The notes beneath the pieces are model-generated. The model saw only the letters and a list, made by a program, of their open reading frames with translations. It was not told where the DNA came from and made no database searches. Shown here piece by piece: positions 6,464 through 13,241 of a stretch of DNA of 23,765 nt. The number at the start of each line of letters is the position of its first letter. The first letter of the stretch is position 1. Origin of the DNA: JBBIND01 sp037444075. GTDB lineage: Bacteria > Acidobacteriota > Terriglobia > Bryobacterales > Bryobacteraceae. The stretch is taken from the NCBI GenBank assembly GCA_037444075.1, contig JBBIND010000066.1, forward strand, positions 1-23,765, read 5' to 3'. A program made the translations under genes and the position numbers.

Positions 6464-7935
6464 GAACTCGAATGCTGCTGCTGTCTTCCTTGCTAGCCTG
6501 CGGCCTCGAAGCCGCCCCACGCCTGGTGGAAATGCCCGGTCAGTCCCCACTCGTGACGCTGAGGGTGGTGTTTCACACTGGCGCCGCCTCTGACCCCGCG
6601 GCAAAGCCTGGGCTCGCTCACCTCACTGCGTCCATGCTTTCCCGCGGCGGAACGAAGCAGTTGAGCTACGACCAGATTGTGGAGACGTTCTTCCCCATGG
6701 CAGTCTCAGTTTCGGCGCAGGTGGACAAGGAAATGACCACCTTCACGGCGGCGACTCATGTGGACAACCTGGAGGCTTTCTACAAGGTGTTCCGCGCCAT
6801 GCTCCTCGAGCCGGGCTGGCGCCCGGAGGATCTGAAGCGCCTCCGCGACGACTCGGTGAATTTCCTTCGGGTGACTTTGCGCGGCAACAACGATGAAGAA
6901 CTCGGCAAGGAAGTGCTCTACAACGCCATTTACCAGGGGCATCCTTACGGGCGTCACAACGCGGGGACCGTCTCCGGTTTGAACAGTATCACGCTCGAAG
7001 ACTTGCAGCGCTTCTATCGCGAGAATTACACGCAGGCGCGAGCGGTCATCGGGATTTCCGGCGGTTATCCGGAAACGTTTCCGGCGCGCTTGCGGAAGGA
7101 TTTCGGATTGCTGGCGCAAAGCAAAGCGGAGCCGCCCAAGCGGCCGCAGCCACCGCCGATCAAGGGCATACGGCTGGAGATGATTGAGAAGCAGACGCGT
7201 TCGGTGGCCTACTCCTTCGGCTTCCCGATTGATGTGCGCCGTGGTCACGCCGACTTCATTCCGTTGCTGGTGGCGCAATCCTACTTCGGGCAGCACCGCA
7301 TGAGCGGCGGGCGGCTCTACGAACGCATGCGCCAGGTACGGGGACTGAACTACGGGGACTACGCGTATATCGAGTACTTCCCCAACGGCATGTTTCAATT
7401 GGAGCCGAACCCCAACCTCGCTCGCCCGCAGCAGATCTTTCAGGTCTGGGTTCGCCCGGTGGAGCCCCCCACCGCCCACTTCGCGCTGCGCCTCGCCATG
7501 TACGAGCTCGACAAGCTGGTCCGCGACGGATTGAACGAGGAGCAGTTTCAGCGCACACGCAGCTTCCTGACCAAGTACGTCAACCTGTTGATGAAGACCA
7601 AGAGCGCCGAGTTGGGCTACGCCATAGACAGCCTCTACTATGGCATTCCCGAATTCGGCGCCTATGTGCGCGAAGGGCTCAAGAAGACGACGCTCGAGGA
7701 CGTCAACCGCGCCATAAGGAAGCACCTGCGCACGGATAACCTCTACATCGCCGTGATCGCTTCGGGATGCGAGCAGTTGAAGAAATCCATCCTGGAGAAC
7801 TCGCCATCACCCATGACCTACAACTCGCCCAAGCCCGAGGAACTGCTCAAGGAGGACAAGGTTGTCGAGAAGTGGAAACTCGATATCCGGCCGGAAGCAG
7901 TTCGCATTACGCCGGTCGAGCGGGTGTTCGAGTAG
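6460..7935 (+). CDS. M16-family peptidase-like protein, non-catalytic subunit
   Basis: This 491-residue M16 homologue has lost the zinc site: where the partner has HFFEH it has H54-L-T-A57-S58 within GLAHLTASMLSRGGT, so it cannot be an active peptidase alone. It retains the M16_C fold and the Arg/Tyr substrate-binding loop (GGRLYERMRQVRGLNYGDYA, about residues 287-306) that in two-subunit M16 enzymes completes the active site across the interface. The start overlaps the stop of the catalytic gene as ATGA. The N-terminus is a short export signal; LLAC at 11-14 could be a lipobox, although Leu at -2 is not ideal, so it may be a lipoprotein. A long C-terminal tail (PKPEELLKEDKVVEKWKLDI and beyond) is typical of these pairs. 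Confidence 0.9.
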   Translation: MRTRMLLLSSLLACGLEAAPRLVEMPGQSPLVTLRVVFHTGAASDPAAKPGLAHLTASMLSRGGTKQLSYDQIVETFFPMAVSVSAQVDKEMTTFTAATHVDNLEAFYKVFRAMLLEPGWRPEDLKRLRDDSVNFLRVTLRGNNDEELGKEVLYNAIYQGHPYGRHNAGTVSGLNSITLEDLQRFYRENYTQARAVIGISGGYPETFPARLRKDFGLLAQSKAEPPKRPQPPPIKGIRLEMIEKQTRSVAYSFGFPIDVRRGHADFIPLLVAQSYFGQHRMSGGRLYERMRQVRGLNYGDYAYIEYFPNGMFQLEPNPNLARPQQIFQVWVRPVEPPTAHFALRLAMYELDKLVRDGLNEEQFQRTRSFLTKYVNLLMKTKSAELGYAIDSLYYGIPEFGAYVREGLKKTTLEDVNRAIRKHLRTDNLYIAVIASGCEQLKKSILENSPSPMTYNSPKPEELLKEDKVVEKWKLDIRPEAVRITPVERVFE

Positions 7936-8014
7936 CCGTCAGATCCCGGTTTCGCCCGCCGCCTGTGTTCCAGGTTTAGCCGGGCAGGCGCACGGTGGCC
8001 GGTTCACCCGGTTG

Positions 8015-8021
8015 CTGTCAT
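8015..8021 (+). promoter_or_regulatory. Possible PhoB half-site upstream of the alkaline phosphatase
   Basis: CTGTCAT is a perfect match to one repeat of the PhoB box, 60 bp before the phosphatase start. The second repeat expected 11 bp further is not recognisable (AGTTTCA), so this is only a hint of Pho regulation. Confidence 0.2.
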
Positions 8022-8080
8022 ACTGAGTTTCAAGGCGGGAGCGCGCGGGATATTCCGCTCACGCCAGGAACTCAGCAAGA

Positions 8081-10072
8081 ATGAAAACCCATCTCCTTAC
8101 CAAGTGGCTTCTCACGTCTGCCGTGTTTGCGCTTTCGGCGCTGACTTTGCAGGCGCAACCTGGCGTATCCATCAGGCTGCCGGAGAAGACCCGGCTGCTG
8201 GTGGACCAGCGTTTTGACCTTGTCGTGGAAGTGCGTGGGATTCCCAACGTCACCGGTTTCCGGGTTGCCGCCGGCGCCGAGGACGTCACGCCCCGCTTTC
8301 AGTCACCCGAAAAGGTGGACCTGGACTGCGACGGGACTCAGGACCTCGTCTACCGTGCCAACCTGATGAGCTTCCTCCGGGAGGGAACCGTCCGCCTCGC
8401 GGCTACAGTGCAGTCCGCGCAAGGCACGGTTCAGGATGTCCGGGACGTTGTGGTGCGTCCGTTCGCTATCGCGGAAAAGCGCAGAAACATCGTTCTGGTC
8501 ATCGGCGACGGCATGCCCATCGACATGTGGGATGCCGCGCGCATCATTTCCCGGTCCGTCGAGTCCGCCCCCGGTGTGCCGGGTCTGCGCGAGGGAGTGT
8601 ATGACAGGCTGCTGGAGATAGACCATCTTCCGGTGAGCGGGCTCGTCATGACCATCGCCGCCGATAGTGTCATTCCGGACTCCGCGGCTGCCGCTACCGC
8701 CTGGACCATCGGCAACAAGCCCTTCGACCGGCAGTTGAGCGCCTTGCCGGACGGAACGGACTGTCGCCTGGCTGGTGGAGTAACGGAGGAAACGCTGCGG
8801 TTCGCGTTGGATAACCCGCGCGTCGAGACGTTGTGGGAGTACATGAAGCGCAGGTACAACTACCGCACCGGGGTCGTCTCCACCGCGTTTATTACGGATG
8901 CCACTCCTGCCGCCCACGGCAGTCATACGGGTCATCGGGAAGCCAGGTTTGAGATTGCCCGCCAGTATCTGGAGAACCCGTTGCTGAACAACCGGCCGGC
9001 GTTTGACGTCGTTTTCGGAGGAGGCAAGGAAGATTTCGACCCGGACATCCGCATGGATGGCCGTGATCTGGTGGCTGAGTTCCAGGCAAAGGGCTACGCG
9101 TTTGCCAGCACCGCTACGGAATTGCGCGCGCTTTCGGCGAAAACCACTCAGGCGTTGGGGCTTTTCAGGCGGCCGAACAAGGTCAGCCGACACGCGAGCA
9201 ACGTGCGAGCCACTGTCAATGGAAACCTCGAACCGGTTTACGACAGGCTTCGGCTCACGCGCCCGGCCAGCGAACCGTTGGCGGACCTCGGCACATGGAC
9301 GGACCAGCCTCATCTGGATCTGATGACCGAGAAGGCTCTCGACATTCTGGCGGGTCCTGACGGCAAGCAGCCTTTTGTGCTGATGGTGGAAGCCGGGTTG
9401 ATCGACAAGCAGGCGCACCCGAATCACATGGCCGGCGCACTCTGGGATGTGATCGAGATGGACAAGGCGGTCGGCGTTGTGCGCCGCTGGAGCAGGGTGC
9501 GGCCCGATGCGGACACGCTCCTCGTCGTCACGGCCGATCACGGCCAGTCGATGCTGATCATCGGGATGGCGGATATTTCCGACCAGGATCTTTACGACCG
9601 TTCCAGCCCAAAGACCTTCACGCTGAATCCCGGCGTAGGCGAGCAGAGCTTCCGCGTCTACAAAGATGTGAATAATAACGTGCGCGCGGGCTACAACTTC
9701 AACCGTTCGGGTAGCGATCCGAACACTTCCGGCCAGGAGGGTCCGCCCGCCGAAACCTACGGCAACATCAACAACAATATGGGCCATCCCGATTACCAGG
9801 ACGCTGACGGAGACGGGTATCCGGAAAACCGCCAGGTCGGCGGGAAGGGGCGCAAACGGCTCGCCGTGGGTTGGCGCACCGGGAATCATACCGGCTCCTC
9901 GGTGCCCCTCACCGCCGAAGGGCCAGGAGCGTTTCTGTTCACCGGCATCATGGACCAGACGGATCTGTTCTTCAAGATGGCGGCTGCGCTCGGTGACACG
10001 TCCGACTCCGACGCGCTGTTGAAAACGATCCTCCAGAACACGCGGTACCCGAAGACGCCAGGAAAGCAATAA
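8081..10072 (+). CDS. Secreted alkaline phosphatase (PhoA superfamily) with calcium-type loops
   Basis: This 663-residue exported protein has a signal peptide (1-26, ending LTLQAQ), an N-terminal beta-type domain (27-130), then an alkaline phosphatase domain. Active-site residues line up with E. coli PhoA: D143 (IGDGMP), nucleophile S201 (PDSAAAATA), D273 and T275 (DATPAAHGSH), E437, D442 and H446 (EAGLIDKQAHPNH), D486-H487 (TADHGQS) and H603 (GNHTGSSVPL). It hydrolyses phosphomonoesters in the periplasm or outside the cell. The family is usually near 450-550 residues; the excess is the N-terminal domain plus about 110 residues inserted between the 486 and 603 ligands. DxDxDG loops occur at 80-85 and 574-579 and look calcium-binding. 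AGGA precedes the ATG by about 10 nt. It is followed 7 bp later by the phosphatase/nuclease-fold gene. Confidence 0.93.
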   Translation: MKTHLLTKWLLTSAVFALSALTLQAQPGVSIRLPEKTRLLVDQRFDLVVEVRGIPNVTGFRVAAGAEDVTPRFQSPEKVDLDCDGTQDLVYRANLMSFLREGTVRLAATVQSAQGTVQDVRDVVVRPFAIAEKRRNIVLVIGDGMPIDMWDAARIISRSVESAPGVPGLREGVYDRLLEIDHLPVSGLVMTIAADSVIPDSAAAATAWTIGNKPFDRQLSALPDGTDCRLAGGVTEETLRFALDNPRVETLWEYMKRRYNYRTGVVSTAFITDATPAAHGSHTGHREARFEIARQYLENPLLNNRPAFDVVFGGGKEDFDPDIRMDGRDLVAEFQAKGYAFASTATELRALSAKTTQALGLFRRPNKVSRHASNVRATVNGNLEPVYDRLRLTRPASEPLADLGTWTDQPHLDLMTEKALDILAGPDGKQPFVLMVEAGLIDKQAHPNHMAGALWDVIEMDKAVGVVRRWSRVRPDADTLLVVTADHGQSMLIIGMADISDQDLYDRSSPKTFTLNPGVGEQSFRVYKDVNNNVRAGYNFNRSGSDPNTSGQEGPPAETYGNINNNMGHPDYQDADGDGYPENRQVGGKGRKRLAVGWRTGNHTGSSVPLTAEGPGAFLFTGIMDQTDLFFKMAAALGDTSDSDALLKTILQNTRYPKTPGKQ

Positions 10073-10079
10073 TAACTGC

Positions 10080-10913
10080 ATGAGGATCAAGCAACTGGTT
10101 TGTGCCGCCCTGCTCATGTGCGCCGCATCTTCGGCTATCGCTGAGCAACTGCGTGTCATGAGCTTCAATGTGCGTTTCCCTTCAAAGGGTGATGGCAACA
10201 ACGTCTGGGAACTCCGACGGGATCTCTTGGTGGAGACCATCCGGCTGCGGGACCCTGACCTGATCGGCACGCAGGAGTTGTTCTACGAGCAGGGCCAGTT
10301 CATCGTTGAAAAGGCGCCCGAATACGCGTGGTTCGGCCTCTCCCGCCGGGGTAACCAGCAGGATGAGCACATGGGCGTCTTCTACAAGCCCTCCAAGCTG
10401 CGGTTGCTGGAATCCGGCGACTTCTGGCTTTCCGATACTCCCGAGGTGGCGGGCAGTTCATCCTGGGGTATGAGCCTGCCGCGCATGGTGACGTGGGGCT
10501 TGTTCGAGTCCGTGGCGAGCGGAAAGCGCTTCTACTTCTACAACACGCATTTTCCGCATCGTCCCGAAGACGCGCCGGCTCGGTTGAAGTGTGCCGAACT
10601 GATCGCCCGGCGCAGCGCTCAGTTGCCCGCCGAGGTGCCGTTTCTGATGACCGGAGACTTCAACGCACCGGCGGATAGCGACGCCCACCAGGCGCTCAAA
10701 GCCACGATGCAGGATGCCTGGGAGGTCGCCGCTAAGCAGGTCGGTCCCACGGGCACGTTCAACGCATTTCGCGGTGAATCTACCGGGGCGCGCATTGATT
10801 GGATCCTGCACCGCGGCCCGTGGAAAGCCCTGTTGGCTGAAACGGTGACGCACAACGACAACGGCCGGTACCCTTCGGATCATTTCCCGATCTTCGCGAT
10901 CTACGAGTTCTGA
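10080..10913 (+). CDS. Secreted endonuclease/exonuclease/phosphatase (EEP) family protein
   Basis: This 277-residue protein has a signal peptide (1-21) and the complete EEP fold signature: N30 (VMSFNVR), E66 (IGTQE), H157 (YNTHFPH), D193 and N195 (TGDFNAP), D240 (ARIDWILH) and D267-H268 (YPSDHFP). Enzymes of this metal-dependent superfamily cut phosphodiester or phosphoester bonds in nucleic acids, inositol phosphates or sphingolipids; the exact substrate is not readable here. The compact length and the RIDWIL block resemble bacterial exported members. It begins 7 bp after the alkaline phosphatase stop, so the pair is probably one transcript: this enzyme may open phosphodiesters and the phosphatase release phosphate. 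That joint role is inference. Confidence 0.9.
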   Translation: MRIKQLVCAALLMCAASSAIAEQLRVMSFNVRFPSKGDGNNVWELRRDLLVETIRLRDPDLIGTQELFYEQGQFIVEKAPEYAWFGLSRRGNQQDEHMGVFYKPSKLRLLESGDFWLSDTPEVAGSSSWGMSLPRMVTWGLFESVASGKRFYFYNTHFPHRPEDAPARLKCAELIARRSAQLPAEVPFLMTGDFNAPADSDAHQALKATMQDAWEVAAKQVGPTGTFNAFRGESTGARIDWILHRGPWKALLAETVTHNDNGRYPSDHFPIFAIYEF

Positions 10914-11040
10914 CCGCCCGTGCGCGGGAGGCTCCCCGCCGTGGACGCGTTTCGAACTCTGATGCTTGCTCCCTCGGCCGCAATGAGGGTGCTGTTCGAG
11001 AAGTGTGGGCAATGGCAAACGGCTGATGCCGCAGCCTGAT

Positions 11041-11268
11041 TCAAACCAAGCCCAGGAACTCTTCGATTGTCAGGCGCGCGTCCCGAATAATCGCGCGCAG
11101 AAGCGGACCCTTGATGGTCCGGCCGGGATGGATTGGAACGACCGTTCGCACCCTGGTCTCGGGATGGACCAAGATAAGGTGGCTCCCTCGCTGGAGGTCC
11201 TCAACGAATCCCGGGCGCTTGAGCGCGCGGACCACTTTCCGTGCAGTCAGTGACGGAAGCTTGGCCAT
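11041..11268 (-). CDS. hicA: HicA-family toxin (mRNA interferase)
   Basis: This 75-residue protein has the HicA double-stranded-RNA-binding-like fold: KLPSLTARKVVRALKRPGF, then the catalytic-His segment QRGSHLILVHPE (H30), VVPIHPGRTIKGPLLRAIIRDA and LTIEEFLGLV. The length is normal. HicA cleaves mRNA when not bound by HicB. The start ATG is 3 bp after the hicB stop and has no clear ribosome-binding site of its own, so its translation is probably coupled to hicB, which keeps toxin below antitoxin. The active-site His is intact, so the toxin could be functional. Confidence 0.92.
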   Translation of the reverse strand: MAKLPSLTARKVVRALKRPGFVEDLQRGSHLILVHPETRVRTVVPIHPGRTIKGPLLRAIIRDARLTIEEFLGLV

Positions 11269-11271
11269 GAG

Positions 11272-11535
11272 CTACGCGGGAACGGCGTGGGGGACGGTCA
11301 CCCTGCCCTGAAACGATGGCCCCTCTTCGGGAATCGCCTCGCCATGGGCCGCCAGGCTTTCCAGATACAGAGCGATAGCTTCCTTGACGTTGCGCTCGGC
11401 CTCTTCCAGAGTCTCGCCCTGCGTGTGACAGCCGGACAGAGTGGGAACGAACGCCACGTAACCACCCTCCGGAGCCTGTTCGTAGAAGACCGAATAGGAG
11501 AAGGTCTTGGATGCCCTGCTCTTCATCACCTTCAT
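11272..11535 (-). CDS. hicB: HicB-family antitoxin
   Basis: This 87-residue protein carries the HicB partial RNase-H fold: SYSVFYEQAPEGGYVAFVPT, LSGCHTQGETLEEAERNVKE and AIALYLESLAAHGE. It ends soon after that fold, so the C-terminal helix-turn-helix or ribbon-helix-helix DNA-binding domain of longer HicB proteins is absent, and autoregulation by direct operator binding is doubtful. The open frame extends upstream to 11724, but that part is not HicB-like. ATG 11535 overlaps the -10 box, and ATG 11526 (giving 84 residues) lies 7 nt after it, so the real start may be 11526 from a leaderless message. The antitoxin-first order is as in many hicBA modules. An IS4 element lies about 180 bp upstream. 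Confidence 0.88.
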   Translation of the reverse strand: MKVMKSRASKTFSYSVFYEQAPEGGYVAFVPTLSGCHTQGETLEEAERNVKEAIALYLESLAAHGEAIPEEGPSFQGRVTVPHAVPA

Positions 11536-11562
11536 TGTAGGAGGTCCGGGTCTAGTCAGCAA
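11534..11562 (-). promoter_or_regulatory. Sigma70-like promoter for hicBA
   Basis: On the minus strand TTGCTG (11562-11557) and TACAAT (11539-11534) are exactly 17 bp apart. The -10 overlaps the first possible ATG of hicB, and the next in-frame ATG (11526) falls 7 nt after it, where transcription would begin. Confidence 0.55.
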
Positions 11563-11714
11563 AGAGGCATTTCGATCCGAGTGGGGGGCCGCCAAATCGG
11601 GGTATCCAATCCGAATCCACGAAGGGGTGCTTCGACTGAGGTGCGCAACATGCTGAAAAAGCAAGGCCCCTTCTCGATTCCGTTCTCGTAGCGGAGGAAG
11701 AGCCGGCCGTGGTG

Positions 11715-11739
11715 TTAGCCCCAATACTGTTCACTTAAC
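11715..11739 (+). repeat. Left terminal inverted repeat of the IS4 element
   Basis: 25 bases starting TTAGCCCCAATACTG and ending TTCACTTAAC are the exact reverse complement of 13157-13181. Confidence 0.9.
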
Positions 11740-11781
11740 AACATTTCTGTGCTCTTCAGTTTGGGGCGGGAGGCCCCAGGA

Positions 11782-13165
11782 ATGGCCCGTACCGTTGCCT
11801 CTCTGCCTGCCGGCAGTCGTATCACCGATTACATCAGCCTCGGTGTGATCGCGAAGTTCTTCCCGCTGGATAAAGTGCGCGAGGTGCTCGCTGAAACCCA
11901 ACGCGCCAGTGTGCGGGAGCGGGATCTGCCCGCTCACGTTGTCGTCTACTACGTGATCGCCCTGGCCCTGTACATGCGCTCCTCCACCCGCGAGGTGTTG
12001 CGCTGCCTGCGGGAGGGCGTGCAATGGCTGCTGGACCCGTCGGTATGCATCCAGGTGGCCGGCAAGTCGGGCATCGCGCAGGCCCGCGGCCGGCTGGGTC
12101 CCGAACCGCTGCGCCGGCTTTACGCCAGCCTGGTTGGCCCCATCGCCGAGAAGCGCACCAAGGGCGCCTGGTATCGAGATTGGCGATGGGTGAGCCTGGA
12201 GGGCAGTTCGCTGGACGTAGCCGACACCGAAGACAACCAAAAGGCCTTCGGCCGGCCGGGGGCCAGTCGGGGGGAGAGCGCCTTCCCGAAGCTCCGCTTC
12301 GTGGCGCTTCTGGAGAACGGCAGGCATGTGCTGTGGGCGGCGCGGATGGGGCCGTTCGCCACTGACGAACGGACGCTGGCCCGCCACGTGGTCCCTGCAC
12401 TTGGCAAAGGAATGCTCTGCCTGGCGGAGCGCTTCTTTCCCGGCTACGATCTCTGGCGGAGAGCGGCCAAGGCGGGAGCGGACTGGCTGTGGCGAGTCCG
12501 CCAGCATGCGCGTCTGGATGTCGACCAGAGACTGCCCGCTGGCTCCTACCGCAGCCGGATCTACGCCTCGACTTCCGCTCGCCGCCACCGGCGTAACGGA
12601 ATCGTTGTCCGGGTGATCGACTACCGGCTCCACCACGTGCCGGGCGCGGAAGCCGTTTACCGGCTGATCACGACGATCCTCGACCCGGTTCAAGCTCCGG
12701 CTAAAGAACTGGCTGCGCTCTCTCATGAGCGCGGGGAGATAGAGCATTCTCTGGACGAGTTGAAGACGCACCTGCGCGGCGCTCAGATCGTGCTGCGCAG
12801 CAAGACGCCGGAACTGGTGGAGCAGGAATTCTGGGGCTTGCTGCTGGCCCACTTCGCCATCCGCGGACTGATGCACGAGGCGGCGCTGAAGGCTGCTGAA
12901 GATCCCGCCAGGCTCGCCTGCCTCCATTCCGTGCGGGTTGTCCAGCGACGGTTGGCCCGCTACGCAGCTATTCCCCCCTCGGCAGAGGAAGGTCTGGCAT
13001 GAGGCCATCCTCGACGAGATCCTGGAGGAGCGGGTCAGCTCCAGCCGGAACCGCATCAACGCCCGCGGAGTAAAACGGAAGATGAGCAACTACAACCTGC
13101 GGCCGCGCAAGCCTCAGCCGACGCGGAGGGTAGAAGTCGCCAAGCGGATCAGGATCGTTAAGTGA
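11782..13165 (+). pseudogene. IS4-family transposase, frameshifted and with altered catalytic residues
   Basis: From ATG 11782 (GGGAGG 8 nt upstream) the frame runs to a stop at 13002. The expected C-terminus (RQRKVWHEAILDEILEERVS and further, ending RIRIVK) continues in another frame to 13165. One extra base in the C6 run at 12973-12978 explains the break. Domains are the IS4 N-terminal domain (about 12-110, upstream-frame numbering from 11749) and the DDE_Tnp_1 RNase-H fold. Related transposases read LDGS and LADR where this has LEGSS (E151) and LAERFF (E227), so both catalytic Asp positions are Glu. In the Y-2-R-3-E-6-K motif the Tyr is Ser (SHERGEIEHSLDELK) and the usual Trp is Gly. An upstream GTG at 11749 is possible but less likely. 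Confidence 0.82.
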
Positions 13166-13181
13166 ACAGTATTGGGGCTAA
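13157..13181 (-). repeat. Right terminal inverted repeat of the IS4 element
   Basis: Perfect 25-bp reverse complement of 11715-11739. It overlaps the last codons of the transposase remnant (stop at 13163-13165). Confidence 0.9.
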
Positions 13182-13241
13182 ACCGGTGTGGCGGCTGATT
13201 GGCGCCCTCCCCGCGGCATGGGAGCCGCGCGAGGCCAAGGG

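Larger units (their letters stand above)
11715..13181 (+). mobile_element. IS4-family insertion sequence, 1467 bp, defective
   Basis: The element is bounded by perfect 25-bp inverted repeats and holds one transposase gene. It sits between hicB and hpnE, 60 bp past the hpnE stop. I could not find a clean target-site duplication in the flanks: GCCGTGGTG on the left and ACCGGTGTG on the right are only loosely alike. The gene is frameshifted and has altered catalytic positions, so the copy is probably immobile by itself, although its ends look usable in trans. Confidence 0.85.

Noticed and set aside
8303..10270. 655-codon minus-strand open frame opposite the alkaline phosphatase
   Set aside because: The plus-strand protein has a complete, ordered active site; the antisense product is Arg/His-rich low-quality sequence with no family signature.
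10914..10945. GC-rich near-palindrome after the EEP gene
   Set aside because: The arms do not pair cleanly and there is no T-run.
10945..11000. Possible tRNA, because of a TTCGAA-containing stretch
   Set aside because: No acceptor or anticodon stems could be formed around it.
11536..11724. Longer N-terminus of HicB (63 extra residues)
   Set aside because: The extension has no HicB similarity and lies upstream of the promoter.
11731..13089. 452-codon minus-strand open frame opposite the IS4 transposase
   Set aside because: No domain is recognisable, and the plus-strand frame carries the transposase signatures.
11702..13195. Target-site duplication of the IS4 element
   Set aside because: Flanks are only loosely alike; no exact direct repeat of the expected 8-12 bp was found.
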